This document shows, piece after piece, positions 55,253-64,000 of a DNA stretch of 64,000 nt. Both the position numbers and the translations under genes were made by a program. This DNA comes from Alphaproteobacteria bacterium (lineage in GTDB: Bacteria; Pseudomonadota; Alphaproteobacteria; Sphingomonadales; JAKSBY01): NCBI GenBank assembly GCA_021774625.1, contig JAJFIV010000033.1, positions 108,201 through 172,200 of the forward strand, read 5' to 3'. Each line of letters opens with the position of its first letter. Within the stretch, counting starts at the first letter, position 1. A model generated the notes under the pieces. It worked only from the letters and a program-made list of their open reading frames with translations. It had not been told where the DNA came from and ran no database searches.

Positions 55253-56602
55253 ATGAAGAGTGGGAATACGGCCTATCACGAAACTGTCCGGGATGTGATC
55301 GGACAGGCCCTCAAACGGGGGGCAGATGCAGCGGATGCAATATTTTTCGACGGGGCGTCGGTTTCCGTCTCCTGCCGGCTCGGTGAAGTTGAACATATCG
55401 AACGCTCGGAAAGCCGAGACCTGGGCCTTCGGGTGTTTATCGGCAAAAGGCAGGCCATTATCTCCACCTCCGATATCAGCCGGCAGGTGATCACACCCCT
55501 CATTGACCAGGTGATTGCCATGGCAAGAGCGGCGCCGGAGGATCCTTATTGCGGACTTGCCGATAAAGAATTTTTATGCGGCGCACCGCCAACGAATCTG
55601 GATCTGACGGACGCCACAGAGCTGACGGCGGAACAGCTGACCGAAATTGCAAAGGAAGCGGAAGCGGCCTCGCTTGCCGTTCCGGGGGTCAGTAATTCCG
55701 AAGGAGCCGGCGCCAGCGCCGGAAATACCGGCATCCATCTGGCAACCAGTGACGGATTTGAGGAAGCTTACCGGACATCCAGCTTTTCTGTTTCCGCTTC
55801 GGTTCTGGCAGGATCGAACAGGGGAATGGAGCGGGATTATGATTATTCTTCAACCCGGCATTTTTCCGATCTCACGCCCGCCGCCGTTATTGGCCGGATT
55901 GCCGGCGAACGTGCCGTAAAAAGGCTCAATCCGAAAAAGGTCAAAACCTGCCAGGCGCCTGTCCTGTTCGACCCGCGCGTTTCAAACAGCCTGATCGGTC
56001 ATTTTGCCAGCGCCATAAACGGCCAATCCATCGCCCGCAGGGCCAGTTTTTTAAAGGATCAGATGGGTAAAGCGGTGTTTGGCCCCAACATCGAGATTAT
56101 TGATGATCCGCTTATGGCGCGGGGTCTTTCCTCAAAACCCTTTGATGCGGAAGGGGTCAGAACACAAAAACGAGTCCTGGTCGAAAAGGGGGTTCTGCAA
56201 TCCTGGCTGCTGGACAGCGCGACAGCCACTCAACTCAGCCTGACCACCACCGGCCATGCCCGCCGGGGAACGTCAAGCGCACCGTCGCCGGGATCCAGCA
56301 ACCTTTATCTGACGCCGGGCTCCCTCTCGCCCGGGCAATTGATGGCCGACATTCCGGGCGGGCTTTATGTCACAGAGCTAATCGGCATGGGCGTCAATCC
56401 GGTGACCGGCGATTACAGCCGTGGGGCGTCCGGATTCTGGATTGAAAAAGGCGAGATTGCCTATCCGGTCAGCGAAATCACCATCGCCGGAAATTTAAAG
56501 GATATGTTTAAGAACATGCGTCCTGCCAATGACCTGGAATTCCGCTATGGCACCAATGCGCCAACCCTGCGCATCGACGGTATGATGGTGGCCGGCTCTT
56601 GA
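55253..56602 (+). CDS. pmbA: TldD/PmbA family protein (TldE/PmbA type)
   Basis: A 449-residue protein. Features of the PmbA/TldE partner: RLGEVEHIERSESRDLGLRVFIGKRQAIISTSDIS near the N-terminus, LFDPRVSNSLIGHFASAINGQSIARRASFLKDQMG in the middle and LIGMGVNPVTGDYSRGASGFWIEKGEIAYPVSEITIAGNLKDMF at the end. In the TldD/TldE heterodimer TldD carries the zinc HExxH, which is absent here, as expected. The complex degrades small peptides and matures modified peptides such as microcin B17. AAGGCAGG precedes the ATG. Its end overlaps the next gene by 4 bp. Confidence 0.92.
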   Translation: MKSGNTAYHETVRDVIGQALKRGADAADAIFFDGASVSVSCRLGEVEHIERSESRDLGLRVFIGKRQAIISTSDISRQVITPLIDQVIAMARAAPEDPYCGLADKEFLCGAPPTNLDLTDATELTAEQLTEIAKEAEAASLAVPGVSNSEGAGASAGNTGIHLATSDGFEEAYRTSSFSVSASVLAGSNRGMERDYDYSSTRHFSDLTPAAVIGRIAGERAVKRLNPKKVKTCQAPVLFDPRVSNSLIGHFASAINGQSIARRASFLKDQMGKAVFGPNIEIIDDPLMARGLSSKPFDAEGVRTQKRVLVEKGVLQSWLLDSATATQLSLTTTGHARRGTSSAPSPGSSNLYLTPGSLSPGQLMADIPGGLYVTELIGMGVNPVTGDYSRGASGFWIEKGEIAYPVSEITIAGNLKDMFKNMRPANDLEFRYGTNAPTLRIDGMMVAGS

Positions 56603-57423
56603 TCCACAGCCGTTACCAGGATGATTTTGACCTCGCCTCAGAAGCGGTCACAGAGGCGTCCGCCATTGCCATGAATTATTTCCGGGACACGCTGAAAAGC
56701 TGGGAAAAAAATCCCGGCGATCCGGTCAGTGAAGCGGATATCGCCATCGATAAATTTCTCAGGGAAAAATTGGCGGCCGCCCGGCCGGATTATGGCTGGC
56801 TGTCGGAAGAAACGATTGACGACCAGAGCCGCGTTACAGCGCAGCGGGTATGGGTAGTTGATCCCATTGACGGCACCCGGGCCTTTATACGCGGCCGCAC
56901 CGATTTTTCCGTGTCAGTCGCTCTGGTGGAAAAAGGCGCGCCGGTTCTGGGCGTGGTTTCAAGCCCCGCCAATAACGCCTTTTACGCCGCTGCCCGGGGC
57001 GCCGGTTCAACCCTGAACGGTCAAATCATATCTATCGATATGCGCACAGAACTTGAAGACGGCACGCTGCCGGGGGATGCCGGCTTTTATCAGTCAGCCC
57101 GGCACTGGCCCGTGCCCTGGCCCGATCTTAATTTTGCGACCTGCAACTCCATCGCGCTGCGCATCGCCCGGGTGGCGTCCGGCGATTACGCTTCCATGAT
57201 CACCGTGCGGGCGAAGAGCGACTGGGATATCGCCGCAGCCGACATCATTTTACAGGAAGCCGGCGGGAGTTGCCTGGATGAAGACGGCAGGCCGCTGGTC
57301 TATAATCAGGAACGGGCGCGGCATGAAAACATCATTGCAACGACGCCGGCCCTGAAACAGCCGATTCTGGATCGCCTCCAGCCCGCCCTCGCCCGGTGGC
57401 GGGCGGCAAAAAATCAGAAATAA
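56599..57423 (+). CDS. Inositol monophosphatase family protein (CysQ/SuhB/HisN-like)
   Basis: A 274-residue Mg2+-dependent phosphatase with TTG start overlapping the pmbA stop (TTGA). Metal-binding motifs: LSEETIDD (Glu), VVDPIDGTRAFIRG (Asp-Pro-Ile-Asp-Gly-Thr) and KSDWDIAAADIILQEAGG (WDIAAAD). The family covers inositol-phosphate, 3'-phosphoadenosine-phosphate and histidinol-phosphate phosphatases; the substrate cannot be assigned from this sequence. The pmbA plus phosphatase pair is common in alphaproteobacteria. Its 3' end overlaps the convergent porin gene by 10 bp. Confidence 0.9.
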   Translation: MIHSRYQDDFDLASEAVTEASAIAMNYFRDTLKSWEKNPGDPVSEADIAIDKFLREKLAAARPDYGWLSEETIDDQSRVTAQRVWVVDPIDGTRAFIRGRTDFSVSVALVEKGAPVLGVVSSPANNAFYAAARGAGSTLNGQIISIDMRTELEDGTLPGDAGFYQSARHWPVPWPDLNFATCNSIALRIARVASGDYASMITVRAKSDWDIAAADIILQEAGGSCLDEDGRPLVYNQERARHENIIATTPALKQPILDRLQPALARWRAAKNQK

Positions 57424-58091
57424 CGCTTCAGCGAAAATACCACACGGGCATCCGCGTTATCATTATTCCGGATGCTTGTATCATAATACATCAGGCCCGC
57501 TTCCCAGCTTTTATAGGTTGCGCGGGCGCCCAGTCCCCAATCCCATTTATCGGATGTGTTGCCGAACTCCTCATAACCGCCGCGGACAGCAAGTGTCAGC
57601 CAGGGCAGGGTGGGGATAGGGATATCCAGGTCGGAATAAAAATAGATCTTATCATTATTAAAGAGAATATTCTGGCCGCCCGGCGCATAGAGAACACCGC
57701 TGCGTACATAGGCAAGACCGAAATCGCGGCTGACGGAACCGCCAAACTCTATAAAGCCGTCTGATCCGGGATGACCGGGAAAACTGTCATAAATAATGGT
57801 CAGATCAACTTCGTAGGCGCCGAGCTGCTTGAAGAAACCGCCATAATATTCGAGCTCGACATCATCACCGAACGCATTATTGACCCGGGCGGCAAAAATG
57901 CCGGCATAGAAATTACTTTCGTGTGTAAGTGTGAAATTCCCAAGGCCGGAGACTTTTCCATTCGACGCCGAAATACCGCGATCCACATATTGCGTAACGA
58001 AGGCGATATCCGCGTCCAGCGTAACAGATTGCGCCTGCGCCGCCTGCGAAAATACGACCGCGCCAAGCATTATAAGGGTTATTTTTTTCAT
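57414..58091 (-). CDS. TorF-family putative porin
   Basis: A 225-residue outer-membrane beta-barrel. Signal peptide MKKITLIMLGAVVFSQAAQAQ; then alternating strands beginning SVTLDADIAFVTQYVDRGISASNGK, the TorF hallmark, and ending in RVVFSLKRYF with a terminal aromatic residue recognised by the BAM complex. Transported solute unknown. It follows the M23 gene by 18 bp on the same strand. Confidence 0.88.
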   Translation of the reverse strand: MKKITLIMLGAVVFSQAAQAQSVTLDADIAFVTQYVDRGISASNGKVSGLGNFTLTHESNFYAGIFAARVNNAFGDDVELEYYGGFFKQLGAYEVDLTIIYDSFPGHPGSDGFIEFGGSVSRDFGLAYVRSGVLYAPGGQNILFNNDKIYFYSDLDIPIPTLPWLTLAVRGGYEEFGNTSDKWDWGLGARATYKSWEAGLMYYDTSIRNNDNADARVVFSLKRYF

Positions 58092-58109
58092 GGAAATTTT
58101 CTGCGTTGA

Positions 58110-58922
58110 TTATTCTGTTTCAAGATCAACAAGCAGGCCTGGATCAATCCGTATATCCTGCCAGTTCATGCGCCAGTCCACATGGGCTCCAGTGGCGCGC
58201 CCAGACTGCCCTATTGTGGCAATAATATCGCCGCGTTTAATCTTATCCCCTGTCTTTACATCCACAGAATTGAGATGGAGTAAAGCGGAAAAAACGCCGA
58301 AACCATGATCGATAATGATCAGCCCGCCTTCAAAAAGGAAATCCGTTTCCGCCAGCACGATGGTGCCGGAGGCCGGCGCCTTGACCGGGGTGCCGACGGG
58401 AGCCGCTATATCAAGGCCATAATGCGGCGCGCGCGGTTTGCCGTTCAGAATACTCTGCGAACCGTAAACGCCGCTGATGCGACCCTCCGCGGGCAGGATA
58501 AATTCTTCCTCCCAGAAAAACTGATTGCTGAAAGCGGCGCGGGCCGCGCCAACCATGGCGGTTTCTTTCTTGCGCCGTTCGGCTTCTTCCGGCGGCACCG
58601 TGACCGTCCGTTCCGGCAGGCCGTCAACGCGGCGAATGTCGTACTCCCTGGGGGCAATGGAGAGCGTCCGCCTTTCGACCGAACCATCAGGATGAGTAAT
58701 TTCCAGCTCGGCCCTGGACGCCGCATCCCGGCCAATGCCAAACACAAACCGGCCGTCCGGCGCCACCTGAACCTGCCTGCCGTCGAGGGAAAGGTATGTT
58801 CCAGGGTCCACCTTACCCGTCACCATGCTTCCTTGAGTCAGGACGCCGGAAAGCTCGGCGGAAAAGGCGCTGCCCGCTGTCGCCATGAAAATAGCAGCCG
58901 CTATAAAAATCCGTATTTTCAA
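58110..58922 (-). CDS. M23-family peptidoglycan endopeptidase (LytM-like)
   Basis: A 270-residue exported protein (signal MKIRIFIAAAIFMATAGSAFSA). An N-terminal beta domain (LTQGSMVTGKVDPGTYLSLDGRQV) precedes the LytM domain with PHYGLDIAAPVGTPVKAPASG (zinc His and Asp), IIIDHGFGVFSALLHLNSVDV and GRATGAHVDWRMNW. The last motif has HxD where classical M23 enzymes have HxH; this variant occurs in a subgroup and the protein may still be active. It would cut cross-links in peptidoglycan. Confidence 0.9.
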   Translation of the reverse strand: MKIRIFIAAAIFMATAGSAFSAELSGVLTQGSMVTGKVDPGTYLSLDGRQVQVAPDGRFVFGIGRDAASRAELEITHPDGSVERRTLSIAPREYDIRRVDGLPERTVTVPPEEAERRKKETAMVGAARAAFSNQFFWEEEFILPAEGRISGVYGSQSILNGKPRAPHYGLDIAAPVGTPVKAPASGTIVLAETDFLFEGGLIIIDHGFGVFSALLHLNSVDVKTGDKIKRGDIIATIGQSGRATGAHVDWRMNWQDIRIDPGLLVDLETE

Positions 58923-58965
58923 ACTCTTTCCTTTGATCGCATTTTATATTTCACCGGTAAAATAA

Positions 58966-58998
58966 AAGGAAAGCTCCTCACCTGAAAGAGCTTTCCTT
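58966..58998 (-). terminator. Intrinsic terminator of the outer-membrane barrel gene
   Basis: AAGGAAAGCTC and GAGCTTTCCTT form a perfect 11-bp stem with an 11-nt loop, and on the minus strand it is followed by TTATTTTA. It ends the transcript of the 59.0-59.6 kb gene ahead of the M23 gene. Confidence 0.75.
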
Positions 58999-59035
58999 GC
59001 CTCTGCGGCCTTTTTGTGGCCAGAACGCATATATT

Positions 59036-59611
59036 CTAAAAATGAAAACCAAGACCCAGCAGAATCTGATGCCGCTGAGGCTCCACATTTAAAATATTGC
59101 CAAGCCGGCTGGTATTAAAACCCTCAAAGTTGGAATAAAGATATTCCAGACGCAAACTCGTCCTTTCACTGAGGGCAGCTTCCAGACCGCCGCCAAAACG
59201 CACGCCGTCCAGCTTTGCAGAACTGAACTTGCCGTTAACATAACCCAGTTTCGCGTAGGCCAGCAATGTATCGCGAAGCAAAATCCCGCCGCGGGCGGAT
59301 GCGCCTATGGTGCGCTCGCTATTGATCTTCCCGTTCACGCCGGGAATACCGTCAATACTGACATCATTGCCGGTGAATAAAACATCGCCTTCAACGCCAA
59401 TGACGAAACGTTCCAGAATCCGGAGATTAAGGCCGCCATAGCCGCCATAACCAAGCCCGCCTTCCGCCTCGCCTCCCGGTGCGAGATCGTGCTTGTCGCG
59501 GATATATCCCGCCTGACCGCCAAGATAAAATCCCTGGTACGGGTCAGCAAGCGCAAGACCGGGAAAAAACAAAATTGTAAGGGGAATCAGAAATAGTCGC
59601 CTGAAAAACAT
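59036..59611 (-). CDS. OmpW/OmpA-like outer-membrane beta-barrel protein
   Basis: A 191-residue protein. I choose the ATG at 59611 (MFFRRLFLIPLTILFFPGLALA) because GAGAGG lies 9 bp ahead of it, whereas that motif touches the track ATG at 59620. The mature part starts YQGFYLGGQAGYIRDKHDLAPGG, has eight-stranded barrel-like repeats and ends HQILLGLGFHF, with terminal Phe. Similar to small immune-type porins (Omp25/31-like) of alphaproteobacteria; specific role unknown. Confidence 0.85.
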   Translation of the reverse strand: MFFRRLFLIPLTILFFPGLALADPYQGFYLGGQAGYIRDKHDLAPGGEAEGGLGYGGYGGLNLRILERFVIGVEGDVLFTGNDVSIDGIPGVNGKINSERTIGASARGGILLRDTLLAYAKLGYVNGKFSSAKLDGVRFGGGLEAALSERTSLRLEYLYSNFEGFNTSRLGNILNVEPQRHQILLGLGFHF

Positions 59612-59689
59612 TGGAGTCATCCTCTCTGCTTGTTGGGGGTCAACGTGACCTTTCGTTACAGCCCTGGCTTTATAACGACGCAGAGAATG

Positions 59690-59902
59690 TTAAGTTTCAT
59701 CCCCGGGGCGAAAATTTTCGAGACGCTCCAGCGCTTCTCTGGGGGAAATATAGGCTTCCTGCAGGGTCACGGACCAATAGCGGAGCTGGGACAGGTGAAT
59801 GGGTTGTCCGGTAATGGCGCAAGTGACATAATCGCCCGGCACCAGAATATCAAACTGGCCATGCAAATAGCGAAGCCGCGCTTCTTTGCCGATGCCATTC
59901 AC
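59690..59902 (-). CDS. DUF2093 domain protein
   Basis: A 70-residue protein with GTG start overlapping the xseA stop by 4 bp (GTGA). EARLRYLHGQFDILVPGDYVTC and ITGQPIHLSQLRYWSVTLQEAYISPREAL match DUF2093, an alphaproteobacterial family of unknown function regularly found after xseA. Confidence 0.85.
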   Translation of the reverse strand: MNGIGKEARLRYLHGQFDILVPGDYVTCAITGQPIHLSQLRYWSVTLQEAYISPREALERLENFRPGDET

Positions 59903-61320
59903 AATAACGATCCCTGTGCGCCGTCCGCTGCGGGCTTTTTAGTTTTTTTCCGGGGCGGGTTTCCGCCGGACACCACAGCCGGGACCCGCCCGTCCCTGAA
60001 TTCGATATCCAGGACGGCACCGGGTTTGACGGTTCCGGCAGATATGACAGGTTTGCCCAGATCGTCATGAATAACGGCAAACCCCCGTTTGAGAATATTT
60101 TTATGGCTGTAGGATTCAAGCAGCCGGGAAAGCGACTGGAGCCGTGTTTCGTCATTTTTGACGGCCTGTCCTCTGGTCCGCCTGATCCGCACGGATAAAT
60201 TTTCAAGCTTCTGGGTCTTGATTTCCAGACCGTGACGCAATGTGCGGTCGGAAAGCAGCCCGGAAGCCCTTGCGAAGCGATGCCGGACTATCTGCAGTTT
60301 GTGTTTTACAGCACGGGGCAGGCGATCCGATATCTCATCGAAGCGCTGTTCCGGCAGACTGAACAAATCCCGCGGGCGGGGCAGACCGCGCACAGATGCC
60401 AGAAGGCGGTCCGCCAGCCGCTCAAAATAACGCTTAAGACCCGACCCCCGGCGCCGGTCGAGATCGCCGAGCGTATGGAGCAATTCCTCCCGCACCGGTA
60501 CGGCCTGTTCCGCCGCAGCGGTCGGGGTCGGCGCGCGAAGATCCGACACATAGTCAATCAGCGTGGTATCGGTTTCATGGCCCACAGCGGAAATCAGCGG
60601 GAGGGCAGATTCGAAGGCGGCACGGACAACTATCTCTTCATTGAAGGCCCAGAGATCTTCCAGACTGCCGCCGCCACGGGCGACGATCAGCAGATCGGGG
60701 CGCGGTATTTTTCCATCCGCCGGCAAGGCGTTAAAACCCCGGATCGCCGCTGCGACCTGCCCGGCAGCCTCCTGCCCCTGCACCAGAACCGGCCAGACCA
60801 GAACACGGCGCGGAAAGCGGTCGGAAAGCCGGTGCAGAATATCACGGATCACCGCACCCGTGGGTGACGTCACGACTCCGATCACTTCCGGCAGATAAGG
60901 GATCGGCTTTTTATGGGCGGGATCAAACAGCCCTTCGGCCGCCAGCTTCCGCTTGCGTTCTTCCAGAAGCGCCATTAGCGCGCCCTCGCCCGCCGGTTCC
61001 ATCCACTCAATCACAATCTGATATTTGGAGCGGCCGGGATAAGAGGTGATCTTGCCGGTCGCCACCACCTCAAGACCGTCTTCGGGTTTGAAGGGAAGCC
61101 GGCCCGCAATGCCTTTCCAGCAGACGCCGTCAAGCACCGCCTGATCATCCTTCAGCGCCATATAGAGATGGCCCGATGCCGCCCGTTTGAAACCGGATAT
61201 CTCCCCCCGCACCCGGACATAGGGAAAGCGTTCCTCCAGCGTCCGTTTGAGCGTCCGGGACAGTTCCGAAACGGTGAATTCGTGAACATTGTCAGGGGGT
61301 AGATCTGTATCATTCATCAT
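59899..61320 (-). CDS. xseA: Exodeoxyribonuclease VII large subunit
   Basis: A 473-residue subunit. The N-terminal OB fold (FTVSELSRTLKRTLEERFPYVRVRGEISGFKRAASGHLYMALKD) is followed by the catalytic domain (VIGVVTSPTGAVIRDILHRL; DLLIVARGGGSLEDLWAFNEE; SAVGHETDTTLIDYVSDLRAPTPTAAAE) and a C-terminal coiled coil. With XseB it degrades single-stranded DNA from both ends in repair. The C-terminal 30 residues are basic (RKKTKKPAADG). Confidence 0.95.
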   Translation of the reverse strand: MMNDTDLPPDNVHEFTVSELSRTLKRTLEERFPYVRVRGEISGFKRAASGHLYMALKDDQAVLDGVCWKGIAGRLPFKPEDGLEVVATGKITSYPGRSKYQIVIEWMEPAGEGALMALLEERKRKLAAEGLFDPAHKKPIPYLPEVIGVVTSPTGAVIRDILHRLSDRFPRRVLVWPVLVQGQEAAGQVAAAIRGFNALPADGKIPRPDLLIVARGGGSLEDLWAFNEEIVVRAAFESALPLISAVGHETDTTLIDYVSDLRAPTPTAAAEQAVPVREELLHTLGDLDRRRGSGLKRYFERLADRLLASVRGLPRPRDLFSLPEQRFDEISDRLPRAVKHKLQIVRHRFARASGLLSDRTLRHGLEIKTQKLENLSVRIRRTRGQAVKNDETRLQSLSRLLESYSHKNILKRGFAVIHDDLGKPVISAGTVKPGAVLDIEFRDGRVPAVVSGGNPPRKKTKKPAADGAQGSLL

Positions 61321-61388
61321 GACGTTCTAGTACATGTTTGCGCATTCGTAAAATGCTGGTTAGGGTCAGAAAAAAAATACGGGGCCTT

Positions 61389-62564
61389 ATGATTACAGAT
61401 CCAACCCAGCTATTCGCTACCCTTGCCGCAACAACAGCCTTTCTATTCTGGCTGGGAAAGCGCAAAAAATTCGAAAAATTCTTTTCCATTCTGCCGCCCA
61501 TCATCTGGGTCTATCTGGTTCCGGCGGCCATGACAACCGCAGGACTGTTACCGGCTACGAATGAGCTTTACGGCTGGATGTCCTATTATTTTTTGCCCTT
61601 TTCCCTGTTCCTGCTGACGATCAGCGTCGATCTTAGAGCGCTGGTCAGTCTCGGCCGGCTGGCGCTGATCATGCTAATGGTGGGAACGGCGGGGATCATG
61701 CTGGGCTCGGTCGTCGCCTTTGTTATACTCCAAAATTTTATGCCGGAGCATGGCTGGCAGTCCATCGCCGCCCTGGCCGCAAGCTGGATTGGCGGCTCCG
61801 TCAATATGGTCGCGGTTCAGCAGGGGCTGGAAGCGCCCGCCTCGATCCTCGGGCCGCTGATCCCGGTGGATACCGTGGTCGGTTATGGCTGGATGGCGAT
61901 TCTTTTGGCCATGGTTGGCATTCAGAAACGGTTCGACCATTGGAATGGGGCAAACCGCAGCGCCATTGACGCACTGGATGCCCGGCTGGAGGAATTGTCC
62001 CAGAAACAAAATCCGCAGACAGTTCCCATACTGGCATTAATCATCGCACTGGGCATCACAGCGGCCGCGCTCAGCCGGCTGGCCGGAAACTGGCTGCCGG
62101 TGATCGGCGATCCGACTATTATCAGCGCCTCCACCTGGGCCATACTGATCGTGGTGACAGGCGGGCTGATCCTGTCCTTCTCGCCGGTCCGCAAACTGGA
62201 AAATTCCGGCGCCTCCGTTGTCGGTTATTATGCGCTCTTCCTGCTGCTCAGTTCCATCGGCGCGCAGGCGGATCTGCTGGCCGTTATGGATACCCCGGTC
62301 TTTCTGATTGCCGGCCTGATCATGATCTCCGTCCATATCGGGCTTTTATTTCTCGCCGCCCGCATCCTCAAAGCGCCGCTGTTCTTTGTCGCCACCGGTT
62401 CCATGGCCAATGTCGGCGGCGGCGTCAGCGCGCCCATTGTCGCCAGCGTCTATCAGGCGCAGCTGGCCCCGGTCGGTCTACTGATGGCCATCGGCGGTTA
62501 TATTATGGGCATTTATGGGGCTTTCGGTCTGGCGAAAATTCTGGCATTGCTGGCAGGCGCATAA
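61389..62564 (+). CDS. DUF819 family integral membrane protein
   Basis: A 391-residue protein from ATG 61389 ([12 protein letters not shown]), the track start being 17 codons upstream in a basic stretch. Ten to eleven membrane helices. Typical segments are [63 protein letters not shown] and [44 protein letters not shown], as in DUF819/YjcL-like predicted permeases. Function unknown. Divergent from xseA; purD follows after 22 bp, so the two may be co-transcribed. Confidence 0.88.
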   Translation: MITDPTQLFATLAATTAFLFWLGKRKKFEKFFSILPPIIWVYLVPAAMTTAGLLPATNELYGWMSYYFLPFSLFLLTISVDLRALVSLGRLALIMLMVGTAGIMLGSVVAFVILQNFMPEHGWQSIAALAASWIGGSVNMVAVQQGLEAPASILGPLIPVDTVVGYGWMAILLAMVGIQKRFDHWNGANRSAIDALDARLEELSQKQNPQTVPILALIIALGITAAALSRLAGNWLPVIGDPTIISASTWAILIVVTGGLILSFSPVRKLENSGASVVGYYALFLLLSSIGAQADLLAVMDTPVFLIAGLIMISVHIGLLFLAARILKAPLFFVATGSMANVGGGVSAPIVASVYQAQLAPVGLLMAIGGYIMGIYGAFGLAKILALLAGA

Positions 62565-62586
62565 AATAAATATCCTAGGGGCGTTT

Positions 62587-63864
62587 ATGAATATCTTGAT
62601 GATCGGATCGGGCGGGCGCGAACATGCCCTGTGCTGGGCCATTCGGAAGTCCTCACATTGCGACCGGCTTTATTGCGCGCCGGGGAATGGCGGTATTGCG
62701 GATATAGCGGATTGCATAGATTTAAGCGCGGATGATGCGGATGCGGTGATCGCCTTCTGTCGGGAAAAGGATATCGGTCTGGTGGTTGTCGGCCCGGAAG
62801 CGCCGCTGGTGGCCGGGTTGGTGGACCGGCTGACGGAGGCCGGAATAAAGGCGTTCGGCCCGAGCGCCAAGGCCGCGCAACTGGAGGGTTCCAAGGGTTT
62901 CACCAAAGATATCTGCGCCAAATATAACATCCCAACCGCTGCCTATGGCCGGTTCCGGGACGCCGGGGCGGCCAAGGCCTTTATCCGCAAAATGGGAGCT
63001 CCCATTGTCGTCAAGGCGGATGGTCTCGCGGCAGGCAAGGGGGTTATCATCGCGGAGAGCGTGACGGATGCTGAACAGGCGGTGGACGACATGCTGGCCG
63101 GTCAGTTCGGCAACGCCGGTGCGGAACTGGTGATCGAAGAATTCCTTGAAGGTGAAGAAGCGAGCTTTTTTGCGCTGGTGGACGGCAAGACCGCGGTTCC
63201 CATGGCGACCGCCCAGGACCATAAGCGCGCGTTTGACGGTGATCAGGGCCCCAACACCGGCGGCATGGGCGCCTATTCTCCCGCGCCGGTCCTGACTCCA
63301 ACCCTGTGCGAGCAGGTGATGGCGGATATTATTCTGCCCACGGTCAAAGCCATGGAAGCCGAAGGCTGTCCCTATAAGGGTGTGCTTTATGCCGGTCTGA
63401 TGCTGACCAGGGACGGTCCCAGCCTGATCGAATATAACTGCCGTTTCGGCGATCCCGAATGCCAGGTTCTGATGGCCCGTCTCAAATCCGACATGGTGGA
63501 AGCCATACTGGCCAGTGTCGATGAAACGCTCGACAGCCTCACACTGAACTGGCGCGATGAAGCCGCGCTTACCGTGGTCATGGCCGCTAAAGGCTATCCC
63601 GGTTCTTATGAAAAAGGCGCGGTCATTGAGGGATTGGATGCAGCCGAGGCAGAGCCCGGCGTTAGAATTTTTCATGCCGGAACCAAACGGGACAGCAAAA
63701 AAACCCTCGCCGCCGGCGGACGCGTGCTGAATGTCACAGCGCTTGGATCATCGGTGACGGACGCAAAGGCCAAAGCCTATGCCGCCATTCAGAAAATCAA
63801 CTGGGCGGAAGGCTTTTACCGCAGCGATATCGGCTACCGCGCCGTCAAGCGGGAACAGGATTAA
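62587..63864 (+). CDS. purD: Phosphoribosylamine-glycine ligase
   Basis: A 425-residue ATP-grasp enzyme of purine synthesis, joining glycine to phosphoribosylamine. The ATG at 62587 ([19 protein letters not shown]) has TAGGGGCG just ahead; the track start extends back into the previous gene. Core motifs: [81 protein letters not shown] and [15 protein letters not shown]. The stop lies 4 bp before the stop of a convergent transposase gene. Confidence 0.96.
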   Translation: MNILMIGSGGREHALCWAIRKSSHCDRLYCAPGNGGIADIADCIDLSADDADAVIAFCREKDIGLVVVGPEAPLVAGLVDRLTEAGIKAFGPSAKAAQLEGSKGFTKDICAKYNIPTAAYGRFRDAGAAKAFIRKMGAPIVVKADGLAAGKGVIIAESVTDAEQAVDDMLAGQFGNAGAELVIEEFLEGEEASFFALVDGKTAVPMATAQDHKRAFDGDQGPNTGGMGAYSPAPVLTPTLCEQVMADIILPTVKAMEAEGCPYKGVLYAGLMLTRDGPSLIEYNCRFGDPECQVLMARLKSDMVEAILASVDETLDSLTLNWRDEAALTVVMAAKGYPGSYEKGAVIEGLDAAEAEPGVRIFHAGTKRDSKKTLAAGGRVLNVTALGSSVTDAKAKAYAAIQKINWAEGFYRSDIGYRAVKREQD

Positions 63865-63868
63865 ACCA

Positions 63869-63888
63869 CTACCGGCTGATGCCGGTAG
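63869..63888. repeat. Perfect hairpin at the end of the IS200/IS605-like element
   Basis: CTACCGGC-TGAT-GCCGGTAG is an 8-bp perfect stem with a 4-nt loop, 4 bp after purD. Y1 transposases bind such subterminal hairpins at element ends, but it overlaps the last codons of the transposase and could also work as a transcription end between the converging genes. Confidence 0.55.
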
Positions 63889-64000
63889 AATTGGGAGTAT
63901 GCTTCTCGATGTACTGAAGTATGATATCATCGGTCACCGCTCCGCTTGTTGTCGAGAAATAGCCGCGAGCCCAGAAACGACGCCCCCAGTACTTCCGGCG
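63869..64000 (-). CDS. tnpA: IS200/IS605-type Y1 transposase, C-terminal fragment
   Basis: The last 43 codons of a gene running off the window end, not in the ORF track. The residues KYWGRRFWARGYFSTTSGAV followed by TDDIILQYIEKH are typical of the C-terminus of TnpA (HUH single-strand transposases); the Tyr in LQYIEKH is in the helix that carries the catalytic Tyr. The rest of the element, including the HUH motif and any tnpB, lies outside, so it is unknown whether the gene is intact. Confidence 0.85.
   Translation of the reverse strand, partial: RRKYWGRRFWARGYFSTTSGAVTDDIILQYIEKHTPNSTGISR

Overview
The window looks like chromosome of a free-living, aerobic, proteolytic alphaproteobacterium. 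Evidence seen or inferred from gene content: a CcrM-type GANTC methyltransferase beside rnhB and mutY, an F-type ATP synthase Fo operon with two b-type subunits and no F1 genes, the order mutY-dciA-DsbA-smc, xseA followed by a DUF2093 gene, thrB overlapping rnhA, and ubiA/rsmE/gshA/ubiD together. The many secreted or periplasmic hydrolases (M28, S9, penicillin acylase type, Asp-box propellers) resemble marine Kordiimonadales/Emcibacterales, but that placement is inference. I see no rRNA, tRNA or CRISPR array.

Layout. 1-5.6 kb: end of a Cys/Met-metabolism PLP enzyme, a secreted M28 peptidase, an aldo/keto reductase plus DMT exporter pair divergent from an Lrp-type regulator, then a repeat-rich island with a small GIY-YIG nuclease and an AT-richer pentapeptide/membrane gene. 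5.6-14.4 kb: a penicillin-acylase-family lipoprotein divergent from two giant tandem Asp-box (VPS10/sortilin-like) exported proteins. 14.4-21.5 kb: an arginine catabolic locus (class III aminotransferase divergent from lrp, M20 hydrolase, astA, astD, astB). 21.5-24.8 kb: S9 peptidase and PA0069-type radical SAM protein. 24.8-33.7 kb: a possible non-coding RNA, rnhB, ccrM, mutY, dciA, two DsbA-like lipoproteins, smc. 33.7-37.4 kb: ATP synthase Fo operon, then a RES/Xre toxin-antitoxin pair. 37.4-43 kb: glycine cleavage operon gcvT-gcvH-methyltransferase-gcvPA-gcvPB behind a tandem glycine riboswitch. 43-54 kb: housekeeping genes (CDGSH protein, thrB, rnhA, NfeD/SPFH pair, peroxiredoxin, DsbD-like domain, YqgE, gshA, rsmE, ubiA, ubiD). 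54-55.3 kb: a 268-bp MITE-like palindromic element, a MarR regulator and a candidate small RNA. 55.3-64 kb: pmbA, an inositol-monophosphatase-family gene, TorF-like porin, M23 peptidase, OM barrel, DUF2093/xseA, DUF819 permease, purD, and the 3' part of an IS200/IS605-type transposase running off the end.

The most interesting points are (i) an arginine succinyltransferase pathway in which the locus has astA, astD and astB but supplies an M20 hydrolase and an omega-type transaminase where AstE and AstC would be expected, with an Lrp operator exactly inside the promoter spacer; (ii) a MITE-like element whose end supplies the stop codon of marR; (iii) two intergenic regions with orphan intrinsic terminators, one carrying an anti-Shine-Dalgarno-like motif; (iv) four GANTC sites in 62 bp upstream of ccrM; and (v) a solo GIY-YIG nuclease between perfect 44-bp repeats.
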